Shown here: piece by piece, positions 44,289 through 53,251 of the stretch
How positions within the stretch are numbered: position 1 is the stretch's first letter
Layout: each line of letters begins with the position of its first letter
Origin: Martinezella rhizogenes
Lineage (GTDB): Bacteria; Pseudomonadota; Alphaproteobacteria; Rhizobiales; Rhizobiaceae
Length of the DNA: 64,000 nucleotides
Reading direction: 5' to 3'
Assembly (NCBI RefSeq): GCF_007002745.1
Contig: NZ_SGNY01000014.1
Span: 62,001 to 126,000 of the forward strand
The notes under the pieces: generated by a model
Database searches by the model: none
Told to the model about the DNA's origin: nothing
What the model saw: the letters and a program-made list of their open reading frames with translations, nothing else
Program-made: the position numbers and the translations under genes

Positions 44289-46091
44289 TTAGAGAACTTT
44301 TGCGAGGAATTCGGCCGTGCGCGGATGTTCAGGGTTGTTGAACACCTTCTCCGGTGTGCCCGTTTCAACGATGCGGCCCTGTTCCATGAAGACGACCCTG
44401 TCGGAGACTTCGCGGGCAAAACCGATCTCATGGGTGACGATGATAAGGGTGACGCCGGAGCGGGAGAGCTCCTTGATGACGTCGAGCACTTCATTGACCA
44501 GTTCAGGGTCGAGCGCGGATGTCGGCTCATCGAACAGCAGCACCTTGGGCCGCAGGGCGAGTGCCCGGGCAATCGCCACGCGTTGCTGCTGGCCGCCGGA
44601 AAGCTGGCGCGGGTAGGCATTGGCCTTCTCGGCAAGGCCGACACGAGCCAGAAGATCGCGCGCCTCCGCTTCAGCCTGTTCTTTCGAGATGCCGCGAACC
44701 GCGACCGGCGCTTCGATGATGTTTTCAAGCGCAGTAAGATGCGGAAACAGGTTGAAGCTCTGGAACACCATGCCCACTTCGACGCGGCGTTTGAGGATTT
44801 CCCGCTCCTTCAGCTCATAAAGCGTATCGCCCTGCTGGCGATAACCAACCAGCTCGCCGTCTATGGCGATAAAGCCGTCATCGACGCGCTCCAGATGGTT
44901 GATGGAGCGCAGCAGGGTGGACTTACCCGAGCCGGATTGGCCAAGAATGGTGGTGACGCTGCCTGCCGGAATGGAAAGGGAGACATCATCCAGCACCTTG
45001 AGTGTGCCAAAAGACTTGGAAACACCGTGGATATTCACCGAACCGCCACGATTGCCTATGCGGAAGCCTCCCGCACGCGCAGATACCGAAGCTTCCCGCT
45101 TTACAGGCACCGTCGCCAGGGCCGCCGGCTCCGCCGCTGCCCGGCGTGGCAGGAAGGTGCGGTAGACGGTGGCGAAAAGCGAAGGGGGCGGATTGCGAAG
45201 CGCACCCCGGGAAAAATGCCGTTCGATATGATGCTGAACGATCGATAGCGCCGTCAGGATCACCAGATACCAGACGGTTGCGACCATCAGCAGCGGAATC
45301 ACTTCCAGATTGCGGCGATAGATGATCTGGATGGTGTAGAACAATTCCGGTAGCGCGAGGATATAGACCTGCGACGTTCCCTTTGCGAGGCCGATGATGT
45401 CGTTGAAGGCCGTCGGCAGGATGGACCGCATGGCCTGCGGCAGAACGATGCGGGAGGCCTGCCGCCGGCGTGGAAGGCCAAGTGCGGCTGCAGCTTCCAG
45501 CTGCCCCTGGTCGACCGAGAGAATGCCGCCACGTACGATTTCCGATGCAAAGGCCGCCTGATTGAGAGTGAGGCCCAGCACGGCGGCCGCAAACGGCGTC
45601 ATCAGCTGCGTCGTATTCCAGCTGAAGAAGTTGATGCCGGTATAAGGCACGCCGATCGTCACCGTTTCATAGAGATAACCGAGATTGTTGAGGATCAGCA
45701 GAAGCACGATCAGCGGGATCGACCGGAAAATCCAGATATAGGTCCAGGAAACGGCAACCAGCAACGGCGAGCGGGACACACGGGCAAGTGCCAGCAGCGT
45801 TCCGAGAACAAACCCGAACAGCGCACCCAGCGCCGTCAACAGCAATGTCCGGCCAAGACCAACGAGCACCGGTTCGGCGAAGAACCATTCGGCAAAGACG
45901 TCCCAACCCCAGCGCGGATTGCCGAAAACGGAATGCAGCACGGCCGCAATGATCAGGACGGAAAAAACCGTGCCCACGGTGCGCAGGGGATAACGGGCAG
46001 GAACGATGCGGAAATGGCCGTAACCGCCCTTAACCGGCTCGCCCTTCTGCTCGCTGACCGCCACATGCGGAAAATCTGAGGCTATCGTCAT
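44289..46091 (-). CDS. Fused amino-acid ABC permease-ATPase
   Basis: This 600-residue protein joins two usually separate subunits. Residues about 1-330 form a HisM/TcyL-type permease (helices from [15 protein letters not shown] onward, EAA loop [23 protein letters not shown]). Residues about 355-600 form a GlnQ/TcyN-type ATPase with Walker [10 protein letters not shown], signature LSGGQQQR, Walker B VLLFDEP and THEIGFA. A single permease implies a homodimer with two attached ATPases. It lies between the GNAT gene and two binding-protein genes, equivalent to TcyLMN in the Bacillus sulfur operon. Confidence 0.92.
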   Translation of the reverse strand: MTIASDFPHVAVSEQKGEPVKGGYGHFRIVPARYPLRTVGTVFSVLIIAAVLHSVFGNPRWGWDVFAEWFFAEPVLVGLGRTLLLTALGALFGFVLGTLLALARVSRSPLLVAVSWTYIWIFRSIPLIVLLLILNNLGYLYETVTIGVPYTGINFFSWNTTQLMTPFAAAVLGLTLNQAAFASEIVRGGILSVDQGQLEAAAALGLPRRRQASRIVLPQAMRSILPTAFNDIIGLAKGTSQVYILALPELFYTIQIIYRRNLEVIPLLMVATVWYLVILTALSIVQHHIERHFSRGALRNPPPSLFATVYRTFLPRRAAAEPAALATVPVKREASVSARAGGFRIGNRGGSVNIHGVSKSFGTLKVLDDVSLSIPAGSVTTILGQSGSGKSTLLRSINHLERVDDGFIAIDGELVGYRQQGDTLYELKEREILKRRVEVGMVFQSFNLFPHLTALENIIEAPVAVRGISKEQAEAEARDLLARVGLAEKANAYPRQLSGGQQQRVAIARALALRPKVLLFDEPTSALDPELVNEVLDVIKELSRSGVTLIIVTHEIGFAREVSDRVVFMEQGRIVETGTPEKVFNNPEHPRTAEFLAKVL

Positions 46092-46103
46092 CTAAAGAGC
46101 CTT

Positions 46104-46661
46104 TCACGGATGGGCGGAAGAGGGTTGCGGATGGACGGCCGGTATCGGCGCGCCGTCCGGGAGGGGACCGGAGGCCGCATCGGCAAGAAATTTTTCGAAG
46201 GGCAGCGACCTGATCGTCTCGGGGTCGGCCGCCGTGTCGAACAAGGCGCGATAACCATTGGTGAGATAGAGGCCGACGGCTTCCGGCTGGCGGAACCCCG
46301 TGGTCAGATAGACACGGGCATAACCCTGCCGGATCGCCTGCTGCTCCAGCTCCCGAAGCACGAGCTTCGCCAGCCCCTGGCGACGATGGGCCGAATGGGT
46401 CCAGACCCGCTTGAATTCGGCAGTCTCCTCGTCGTAACGCATGAAAGCGCCGCCGGCGATCGGCTTTCCGTCCCGCAGAAGCAGCAGGAAATTGCCGGAT
46501 GGCGGACTAAAGGCTTCCGGGGGATATTTGTTCAGCTCCGCCCTTGCCCCTTCCGCATTGAAGAATGTGCCGTAACGGCTGTCATATTCGAACAGCAACT
46601 CTTCCAGAAGCGGAGTTGCGAGCGGATCCTTGACCGATGTGTAGAAAAAACTGTCGCTCAT
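46104..46661 (-). CDS. GNAT N-acetyltransferase (SnaA/YxeL-like by context)
   Basis: The 185-residue single GNAT domain has AEFKRVWTHSAHRRQGLAKLVLREL carrying the acetyl-CoA pyrophosphate loop, then ARVYLTTGFRQPEAVGLYLTNGY. In the Bacillus ytm and yxe operons an acetyltransferase N-acetylates S-(2-succino)cysteine before the monooxygenase step, and an M20 deacylase later removes the acetyl group. The same three partners are adjacent here (13-base gap to the transporter, 21-base gap to the M20 gene), so this role is inferred from context. Confidence 0.85.
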   Translation of the reverse strand: MSDSFFYTSVKDPLATPLLEELLFEYDSRYGTFFNAEGARAELNKYPPEAFSPPSGNFLLLLRDGKPIAGGAFMRYDEETAEFKRVWTHSAHRRQGLAKLVLRELEQQAIRQGYARVYLTTGFRQPEAVGLYLTNGYRALFDTAADPETIRSLPFEKFLADAASGPLPDGAPIPAVHPQPSSAHP

Positions 46662-46682
46662 GTCCTTGTCCTAAATTTCGTG

Positions 46683-47870
46683 TCAGGAGAGGTATGCTTC
46701 AGCCAGGCGCACCCAGAAGCGTGCCGCAGGCGCGATGATCGCATCGTTGAAATCATAGTGAGGGCTGTGCAGGGGGGCACTGTCGCCATTGCCGACGAAG
46801 AGGTAGGAGCCGGGTCGCTCCTGCAGCATGAAAGCGAAATCTTCGCTCGCCGTGCGCGGCTGAAACCCTTCGGCGATCTGTCCGGCTGGAAAATGCCGTC
46901 TGGCGACATCGCGGGCGAAAACCGTCTGCGCCGCGTGATTGATGACAGGCGGAAAACCACGGGAATAGGCGACGTCAGCCCTCGCGCCAAAACTTTCCGC
47001 CTGCGCCTTGGCGAGTGCCGGAAGCCGTTCCTCCAGCCTGTCGCGCACGGCGGGTGAAAAAGCCCGGGCGGTGATCTGCAATTCCACGCTCTCGGGAATG
47101 ACGTTGGAGGCGGTTCCGCCATGGATGGAACCGACGGTCAGCACCGCCATTTCGCGCGGATCGACGTTGCGGGAAACAATGCTCTGCAGGGCGGTGATGA
47201 AGCTTGCCGAGGCCAGAACCGGATCAACAGTCTCATGCGGCGCCGCACCGTGGCCGCCCTTGCCGACGATCCGCACCTGCGCCTTGTCGACGGAAGCCAT
47301 GGCAGGGCCTTCCACGAAACCAAACTGTCCGGTTTCCACACCCGGCCAATTGTGTAGGCCGAAGACCGCATCAACGGGAAACCGCTCGAACAGCCGGTCC
47401 TTTATCATCGCCCTCGCACCCGCACCGATCTCCTCGGCGGGCTGGAAGATCAGCGTCAAGGTGCCGGAAAAATTCGAAGTTTCAGCAAGGTAACGGGCGG
47501 CAGTGAGCAGGATCGTCGTGTGACCATCATGACCGCAGGCATGCATGACGCCCGGCGTTTCGCTGGCATAGGCAAGGCCGGTCTCTTCATGAATTGGCAG
47601 CGCATCGATATCGGCGCGGATGCCGAGACGTTTTTCACCATGACCCCGTTTCAGGGTGGCAACGACACCGTGACCGCCGACACCTTCCGTCACCTCATAT
47701 CCGAACGACAGCAGATAACGGGCGATGAGCGCCGCCGTGCGGTTTTCCTTGAGCGACAGCTCCGGATGCCGGTGGAGATCATGCCGGATGGCGATACTCT
47801 CCTCGATGAAGGCAAGGATTCCCCGTTCGGCGTCGTCCTGCGGACGCGCGCCGTCAATGCGGATATTCAT
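46683..47870 (-). CDS. M20-family amidohydrolase / N-acyl-amino-acid deacylase (SndA/YxeP-like)
   Basis: The 395-residue protein belongs to the HipO/AbgA branch of M20, with metal motifs GIRADIDALPIHEETGL and MHACGHDGHTTILL (cysteine and histidine ligands) and the general base in FQPAEEIGAGARAM. The central dimerisation domain has GKGGHGAAPHETVDP. It hydrolyses an N-acyl amino acid; in the proposed operon it would remove the acetyl group from the N-acetylcysteine formed after C-S cleavage. It is separated from the upstream monooxygenase by 80 bases. Confidence 0.9.
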   Translation of the reverse strand: MNIRIDGARPQDDAERGILAFIEESIAIRHDLHRHPELSLKENRTAALIARYLLSFGYEVTEGVGGHGVVATLKRGHGEKRLGIRADIDALPIHEETGLAYASETPGVMHACGHDGHTTILLTAARYLAETSNFSGTLTLIFQPAEEIGAGARAMIKDRLFERFPVDAVFGLHNWPGVETGQFGFVEGPAMASVDKAQVRIVGKGGHGAAPHETVDPVLASASFITALQSIVSRNVDPREMAVLTVGSIHGGTASNVIPESVELQITARAFSPAVRDRLEERLPALAKAQAESFGARADVAYSRGFPPVINHAAQTVFARDVARRHFPAGQIAEGFQPRTASEDFAFMLQERPGSYLFVGNGDSAPLHSPHYDFNDAIIAPAARFWVRLAEAYLS

Positions 47871-47950
47871 GGTTCTGTCTCCTGCACGGCTTTTTGCCCG
47901 CCGCGTCTTGTAATCTGCGCGGGCGGCGGTCCTGCCGCCCTGCCGCAGCT

Positions 47951-49291
47951 TTATGCTATGGCCTTGTCCGAGCCGCTTTCGCCGCTGGAATAGACGCTTT
48001 CCCGGAAAGGCAGGCCGAGATGATCCCGCAAGGTTGCCCCTTCCAGATGCGGATCGAAATAACCGCGCCGCTGCAGCACTGGAATGACGAGGCGGATGAA
48101 ATCATCCAGCCCTTCGGCGATCACCGGGAAGCCCAGAATGAAGCCATCGGCCGCATCATTTTCCACCCAGCGGATGATTTCGTCCGCCACCTTGTCCGGT
48201 GTGCCGATGAAACCTTCGCGCGGGGTTGCAGCCTCCAGCGCCGCTTCCCGCAGCGTCTGGTTCTTTTCCTTTGCCCGGCGCTTGATACGGTCGGTCGTTG
48301 AACGGAAGCTGTTCTTGCCGATATCACCGAGTTCAGGGAAAGCTTCATCCAGCGGATAGGCGCTGAAATCATGGTGGTCGAAAAAGCGGCCGAGATAGGC
48401 AAGCGCATCTTCGATGGTGATGAGGTTGCGGATGACGTCATACTTCGCCTCCGCCTCTTCCTGCGTTTCGCCGACGATCGGTCCGATACCGGGGAAAATC
48501 TTCACGTCGCTGGCGGATCTGCCCTGCGCAACGGCGCTCTGCTTTACACGTTTGAGGAAGGTCTGGTTTTCTTCCAGCGAAGCAGAATTGGTGAAGACGG
48601 CATCGGCATGTTTGCCCGCAAGGCCGATACCCGCATCGGAGGAGCCTGCCTGAAACACCACCGGCTGCCCCTGTGGCGAACGCTGGATGTTCAGCGGGCC
48701 TTCCACCTGGAAGAACCGTCCCTTGTGACCGAGCGTATGGAGTTTGTCGCGCTCGAAGAACTGTCCGCTCTCCCGGTTGCGCACGAAGGCATCGTCGTCC
48801 CAGCTATCCCACAACCCCTTGATGACTTCGAGATATTCATCGGCGATCTCGTAGCGCAGCGCATGTTCGGGATGATTGCGGCTGTAGTTTTTGGCCGTGC
48901 CTTCAAGCGGCGTCGTCACGGCATTCCATCCGGCACGGCCGCCGCTCAACAGGTCAAGCGAGGCGAACTGGCGGGCGATCGTGAAAGGGTCGCTATAAGA
49001 CGTCGAAACAGTACCCGCGAGACCGATTTTTGAGGTGACGGAGGCAAGCGCCGAAAGGATGGTCAGCGGCTCGAAACGGTTGAGGAAATGCGGGATCGAC
49101 TTGTCGTTTATATAAAGCCCGTCCGCCACAAAGGCGAAGGCAATGCCGGCGGCTTCCGCCTTCAGCGCCGTCTTCCTGAAGAAGTCGAAATTGACGCTGG
49201 CATCGACCGGGCTTTTTGGGTGCCGCCAGGCATTCATATGCCCACCGGGACCCTGAAGCATGATGCCGAAACGGATTTTCTTTCTCGTCAT
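47951..49291 (-). CDS. LLM-class FMN monooxygenase, NtaA/DszA/CmoJ family
   Basis: The protein has about 446 residues from the ATG at 49291 (AGGAG nearby); open frame to 49573 lies in the upstream gene and is not used. NtaA/SnaA/DszA/YxeK-family landmarks are RFGIMLQGPGGHMNAWRHP, FAFVADGLY, LDLLSGGRAGWNAVTT, HKGRFFQVEGPLNIQRSPQGQPVVFQAGSS (split across residues 210-245) and an aspartate-rich C-terminus. It uses FMNH2 and oxygen to attack the carbon next to sulfur or nitrogen. The operon context points to CmoJ/YxeK-like oxygenation of an N-acetyl S-alkylcysteine. Confidence 0.9.
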   Translation of the reverse strand: MTRKKIRFGIMLQGPGGHMNAWRHPKSPVDASVNFDFFRKTALKAEAAGIAFAFVADGLYINDKSIPHFLNRFEPLTILSALASVTSKIGLAGTVSTSYSDPFTIARQFASLDLLSGGRAGWNAVTTPLEGTAKNYSRNHPEHALRYEIADEYLEVIKGLWDSWDDDAFVRNRESGQFFERDKLHTLGHKGRFFQVEGPLNIQRSPQGQPVVFQAGSSDAGIGLAGKHADAVFTNSASLEENQTFLKRVKQSAVAQGRSASDVKIFPGIGPIVGETQEEAEAKYDVIRNLITIEDALAYLGRFFDHHDFSAYPLDEAFPELGDIGKNSFRSTTDRIKRRAKEKNQTLREAALEAATPREGFIGTPDKVADEIIRWVENDAADGFILGFPVIAEGLDDFIRLVIPVLQRRGYFDPHLEGATLRDHLGLPFRESVYSSGESGSDKAIA

Positions 49292-49313
49292 GTCATTTCT
49301 CCTGAGGACAAGA

Positions 49314-50315
49314 TCACGCCGCGCGGGAAAGGCGATGCGTGGCCAAGAGTTCAATCGAGGCAAGTCGCTGATCGGCTCCCACATGCGGCGGTTCGATGAT
49401 GAATTCCTCGATGCCGTGTTCTTCGGAAAGCGCACGCAACGCCCGGTGAATATCTTCCGGCGCGCCATGGAGCACGTTGGGCTTGCGCTCCTCGATGCGA
49501 TAATCGCTGTCACCGGACTGGCGGGCGAACTCTTCCGCCTGCTCGCGCCGGCCGAGGTTGAATGCCCTGCCATCGCTCAGAAATACCCGGTAGATGCGCT
49601 GTCCCTCCACCTGCCTTGCGGCGTGATCGGGGTCACTCGCGGCAAAAGCCGACAGGGCAAGGACCGGAGCTTTGCCGCCGCTTTGTTCTCGGAAAGCCAA
49701 AACACTGCTGCGAAGAACCTCCGGATCACCATTGAGGTGACCGGCAAAAACGAAGTTCCATCCCTTTGAGGCCGCAAGCCTTGCGCTTTCCGGGCTGGCG
49801 CCGAGCAGAAACCTCTCCGCTGCAACGGGAGGCGCCGGCGTTGCCTGCAATCCGGCCTGCGCGTGGTCCTGTGGCGCTGCACCAGACAAGAATGTGGTGA
49901 GTTCCCCGAAAGCCGTTTCGAAATCCGGCTTTCTCGCCGGGTCATAAGCCTGTTGCAGGGCTGAGGTTGCCAGCGGCAACCCGCCCGGTGTCTTGCCAAC
50001 ACCAAGATCGACCCGGCCGGGTGCAAGCGCCGATAGCACGTTGAAGACTTCGGCAACCTTATAGGGGCTGTAATGCTGCAGCATCACGCCACCTGAACCG
50101 ACGCGGATGCGGGATGTCTTCGCCAGAATCCACGCCACCAGCGCCTCGGGTGCTGAACCGGCGAGTTCCGGCGAATTGTGATGCTCGGCCACCCAGAACC
50201 GCCGGTACCCCAGATCTTCGGCGCGTCTGGCAAGGTTGATCGTGTCGCGGAATGCGCCCGCCGCATCCTCGCCCGCCGAAACGGGGCTCTTATCCAGCAA
50301 ACTGAGAGTATACAT
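49314..50315 (-). CDS. LLM-class flavin-dependent oxidoreductase, MsnO8/CmoO-like
   Basis: The protein has about 333 residues. The second of two adjacent ATGs (50315) has AGG at five bases and is preferred; the frame open to 50426 is promoter sequence. The bacterial-luciferase-like fold is shown by YTLSLLDKSPVSAGEDAAGAFRD, GYRRFWVAEHHNSPELAG, RIRVGSGGVMLQHYSPYKVAE and RVDLGVGKTPGG. This MsnO8-type subfamily occurs in sulfur operons such as Bacillus ytm (CmoO). It is the first gene of the operon and starts near an AT-rich motif (50358-50368) shared with the flavin reductase promoter. Confidence 0.88.
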   Translation of the reverse strand: MYTLSLLDKSPVSAGEDAAGAFRDTINLARRAEDLGYRRFWVAEHHNSPELAGSAPEALVAWILAKTSRIRVGSGGVMLQHYSPYKVAEVFNVLSALAPGRVDLGVGKTPGGLPLATSALQQAYDPARKPDFETAFGELTTFLSGAAPQDHAQAGLQATPAPPVAAERFLLGASPESARLAASKGWNFVFAGHLNGDPEVLRSSVLAFREQSGGKAPVLALSAFAASDPDHAARQVEGQRIYRVFLSDGRAFNLGRREQAEEFARQSGDSDYRIEERKPNVLHGAPEDIHRALRALSEEHGIEEFIIEPPHVGADQRLASIELLATHRLSRAA

Positions 50316-50357
50316 CATCACCTCGCACGTCTTTTGATGCATACTTTGTCTACTGAT

Positions 50358-50368
50358 TTTATATTCTA
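50358..50368. promoter_or_regulatory. AT-rich motif in the LLM operon promoter
   Basis: TTTATATTCTA is identical to 52691-52701 before the flavin reductase gene. It lies about 45 bases upstream of the operon start and could be a shared operator or overlap a promoter -10 region. Confidence 0.3.
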
Positions 50369-50621
50369 ATAAAGAACGTTCGTTCCACGTTGCAGCGCGA
50401 TCAGAGAAAATATTGTTTTCCGCCACGATTCTGAAACCGGTCTAGGCAAAAAATATCCGCAGTGCTGGAGATGTGACGTTTAAAAGGCGGAAAGCAGGCG
50501 GTTTTCAAGGCCATATCCGGAGGAAACGGCTTGCGCGGGAATTCGCTAAAAACTACTTAGTAAGTTAGGAATAATATGGCCGGCGTTGCGGAATGTACCG
50601 GCCCTCTTTGCGGATCAGGCG

Positions 50622-51071
50622 ATGTTGACCAAAAAAGGCAAATACGGATTAAAGGCTCTGGTCGATCTGGCGCGGTTGCCCCAGGGAGAAACCGCCTTCG
50701 TGACCGAGATTGCCACGCGCAACAATATTCCGAAGAAATTTCTGGACACCATTCTTCTGGAGCTGCGCAACAGCGGTATTCTGCGCTCCAAGAAGGGACC
50801 GAATGGCGGTTATTCCCTATCGAAAATGCCATCCGAAATCATGATCGGCCAGGTCATCCGCACGCTGGACGGGCCTTTGGCTCCCATCCGCTGTGCCAGC
50901 CGTACCGCCTTTGAAGCCTGCGACGACTGTGACGATCCCGAGACCTGTCAGGTCAGGGTTTCGATGACGGACGTGCGTGACGCCATCGCGACCATTCTGG
51001 ACAATATGACGCTCGCACAATTCGTCGCGAAGGATGGGCAGGACGCGCTTTCCATTCCTGCCGGAAAATAG
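50622..51071 (+). CDS. Rrf2-family transcriptional regulator
   Basis: The protein has about 149 residues from the ATG at 50622 (MLTKKGKYGLKALVDLA). The N-terminal winged helix includes VTEIATRNNIPKKFLDTILLEL and SKKGPNGGYSLSK, typical of Rrf2 proteins (IscR, CymR, RirA, NsrR). A cysteine set follows near residue 90-107 with spacing C-x8-C-x2-C-x5-C, suggesting an iron-sulfur cluster or thiol sensing, although the spacing differs from IscR. CymR is the Rrf2 master regulator of cysteine metabolism in Bacillus. Position at the head of the divergent sulfur operon makes this the obvious local regulator. Confidence 0.88.
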   Translation: MLTKKGKYGLKALVDLARLPQGETAFVTEIATRNNIPKKFLDTILLELRNSGILRSKKGPNGGYSLSKMPSEIMIGQVIRTLDGPLAPIRCASRTAFEACDDCDDPETCQVRVSMTDVRDAIATILDNMTLAQFVAKDGQDALSIPAGK

Positions 51072-51078
51072 GCTTCGC

Positions 51079-52023
51079 TTATTGCCGGCGCAGATCATCC
51101 TCCAGAGAGGCAATCAGCCCGGATTCACTCAGGCCATCGATAAGGCCGAGACGCGCCATCAGGATTTCAAGCGTGATGGCATTGTTTCTGACCGAGCGAA
51201 AGGTCACGTTTTCCGCGCCCACCTGCGCCGCATCGATATTTGCCGCCAGGCTGGAGATTTGCGCTTTCAGCAGTTCAATGGCGAGAAAAACCTCGCCGAT
51301 GACGGGACGCGCCACGCCCTCGTCTGCCAATCGATCAATCAGTAGCGTCGAGAGTTCACGCTGTTTTTCACCCAGCGCCACCGCGGCTTTCAGCAGGGTG
51401 GCGACGGAGGCGGCGAGATTTCCTGCGCCCTGCGCAAGAAATGTAACCTGATCGGCGCGCAGCAGGCCATCCCATGATGTATCCGGCCGATTGCGCAAAA
51501 CCACGAGCAGGTTTTTTCCCGCCGCATTCACAGCCGGAACCACAATCCAGTCCGCATCGGTCGCAACAGGGCGCACTACGTCGTCGGGAAGCCGCAGGGC
51601 GAAATCGTCGTCATTCGTTAAGACCGCATGCTCCGCGCTGAGATCGGAGGAAGCAAGCGCGAAGGTTTCGCCAAGATCGAGACGGCCAAAGAGGGCCTTG
51701 CGTTGCTCTTCGCCGCCGGCATTCCGGATGAATTCAAGCGCAGTGAAATGTTCGACCAGATCACGCGCTGCCTCCGCATCCGCGGCAGCAATAATCGAAA
51801 GCGCCTGGGCGAGAATATCGTTGGTTATATCCGCTCCACCCAGTTCGTTCGGAACGGAGAGGGCAAGAAGGCCGGAGCGGGCGATCCGCGCGTGGATCTG
51901 TCCGCTATTTTCGAAGGGACATTTCCCGGCAATTGCCCGGGCGACGGTCAGCACATCGCCATCCGCGCCGAGACGTGGAGGAACGAAACGAATTCTTTCG
52001 CCGAGAGGCGTGACAGATCCCAT
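51079..52023 (-). CDS. Short acyl-CoA dehydrogenase-fold protein (DszC/SfnB-like)
   Basis: The protein has about 314 residues from the ATG at 52023 with GGGAG six bases upstream. The alpha-helical start (IHARIARSGLLALSVPNELGGADI) and C-terminal helices (GNLAASVATLLKAAVALGEKQREL) resemble the acyl-CoA dehydrogenase fold used by flavin monooxygenases such as SfnB and DszC. It is shorter than the usual 380-410 residues and the middle domain is poorly conserved, so activity is uncertain. It is 40 bases downstream of a flavin reductase on the same strand, a plausible FMNH2 source. Confidence 0.7.
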   Translation of the reverse strand: MGSVTPLGERIRFVPPRLGADGDVLTVARAIAGKCPFENSGQIHARIARSGLLALSVPNELGGADITNDILAQALSIIAAADAEAARDLVEHFTALEFIRNAGGEEQRKALFGRLDLGETFALASSDLSAEHAVLTNDDDFALRLPDDVVRPVATDADWIVVPAVNAAGKNLLVVLRNRPDTSWDGLLRADQVTFLAQGAGNLAASVATLLKAAVALGEKQRELSTLLIDRLADEGVARPVIGEVFLAIELLKAQISSLAANIDAAQVGAENVTFRSVRNNAITLEILMARLGLIDGLSESGLIASLEDDLRRQ

Positions 52024-52063
52024 GCTCAACTCCCTCAAAAAATAACCCGTTGAAAGCGCTCAC

Positions 52064-52609
52064 TCAGTCCAGCGAATGATAACGCCCGTTCTGGTAGACC
52101 AGCGAATGTCCGGAGCCGATGCGGATCGCCTCCACCTTGCCGATGATGATCACGTGGCTGTGCCGCTCGATTGCTTCTTCGATGGTGCAGTCGATAGCGG
52201 CAACGGCGTCCTCAAGAATGGGCGCGCCACTTGCAAGCCTGGTCCACTCCGCGCCGCGATAACGGTCCGCACCCTTCAGGCCGCCAATGCCGGCAAACTG
52301 GTTGGCGATGAACTGATGGTTCGCGCCGATGATGTTGACGGCGAGGTGACCAAAACGCTGCACCACCGGCCATGTGGACGACGAGCGGTTGAGCGCCACC
52401 AGAATTCTCGGCGGATCGACAGACAAAGCGGTAGCCGAAGTGACGGTTGCACCGGTGCGCGCCTCGCCTTCTCCGGCGGTGATGACGCTGACGCCGCCGC
52501 CGAGTGTTCTCAGCGCCGCCTTGAGGCTGTCGGCATCCGCAGCCTTACCCGAGACCGGATCGCGAAGATTGATGAATTGTTGATCCTTGGCCGCATATTG
52601 CAGTGTCAT
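52064..52609 (-). CDS. Flavin reductase (DIM6/NTAB family) of the sulfur island
   Basis: The 181-residue flavin-reductase-like domain protein includes ALRTLGGGVSVITAGEGEARTGATVTSATALSVDPPRILVALN (read in parts), FGHLAVNIIGANHQ and the C-terminal HVIIIGKVEAI. It would reduce FMN for the LLM and DszC-like monooxygenases in the island, like SsuE or DszD. AGGAG precedes the ATG at 52609. An imperfect dyad at 52681-52706 lies about 70 bases upstream. It is not a close copy of the reductase in the mes operon. Confidence 0.9.
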   Translation of the reverse strand: MTLQYAAKDQQFINLRDPVSGKAADADSLKAALRTLGGGVSVITAGEGEARTGATVTSATALSVDPPRILVALNRSSSTWPVVQRFGHLAVNIIGANHQFIANQFAGIGGLKGADRYRGAEWTRLASGAPILEDAVAAIDCTIEEAIERHSHVIIIGKVEAIRIGSGHSLVYQNGRYHSLD

Positions 52610-52680
52610 CGATCGCTCCTGAAAACAGCTGAATTGTCCAATAGCTAGCAGCGGCGGCAGGGGATTAAATAGACATCGTT

Positions 52681-52706
52681 TTCCATAATATTTATATTCT
52701 ATGGAA
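52681..52706. promoter_or_regulatory. AT-rich dyad upstream of the flavin reductase gene
   Basis: TTCCATA and TATGGAA arms are separated by 12 bases. The left 22 bases match the element at 53134-53155 at 19 positions. Confidence 0.4.
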
Positions 52707-52875
52707 ATAATGTTCTATCTGTCAGACCCTTTCTTACTCAACCCGGCGGGCAAGAAACCGGACAAAAAGAGGGTAGCCAATTCCCCCGGCTATATAAGAA
52801 ATTTCGTTCCAATTTTTCCGAAGAGGGGAGTGTTTGTCTCTCCCGCGAGCCTTGCCACACCGGCGGTCTGTAACC

Positions 52876-53073
52876 CTAGAAAACCGGGTACAGGCTAAGC
52901 ATGGCGAAGTTCATTTCGCAGATTTCTTCCCGCTCAAGCTCGAGATCGCTTTTTCCCTGCCTGATACGCCCGGTATTATCCAACGGATGAAGAGTAACCT
53001 GCTCATCTGCGTGCGGCCGACGCCGGGTCAGACCGAACAGATCAAAAGTAAACGCATGAAATCCCTGCGGCAT
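52876..53073 (-). CDS. Small hypothetical protein, 65 residues
   Basis: This short ORF has an ideal AGGAGG ribosome site five bases before its ATG and evenly distributed codon use, which argues that it is translated. The peptide begins MPQGFHAFTFDLFGLTRRRP, is rich in charged residues in the middle (DLELEREE) and has one cysteine. No domain is recognised. It is transcribed toward the flavin reductase gene 266 bases away and carries the same AT-rich promoter element as that gene. It may be a small sulfur-responsive protein or the leader of the downstream unit. Confidence 0.5.
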   Translation of the reverse strand: MPQGFHAFTFDLFGLTRRRPHADEQVTLHPLDNTGRIRQGKSDLELEREEICEMNFAMLSLYPVF

Positions 53074-53133
53074 GTGCGCCTCCTTTGCTCAACGTCCACT
53101 ATCCTCTGGCGCGGATCCAAAATCGTCAATATT

Positions 53134-53155
53134 TTCCATAAAATTACTATTCTAT
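53134..53155. promoter_or_regulatory. AT-rich element upstream of the small ORF
   Basis: TTCCATA followed after eight bases by ATTCTAT, with the same spacing as at 52681-52702 and 19 of 22 positions identical. It lies about 60 bases upstream of the 65-residue ORF. Confidence 0.4.
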
Positions 53156-53251
53156 AATTGGTGAGCAGCCTGCAAAGGTGGACTAAGGTTGCCCGAATGG
53201 GGGAAATTCCATTTCGCAGGCCAGAATCGGCAGGATTTCAGCGTATGAGCC

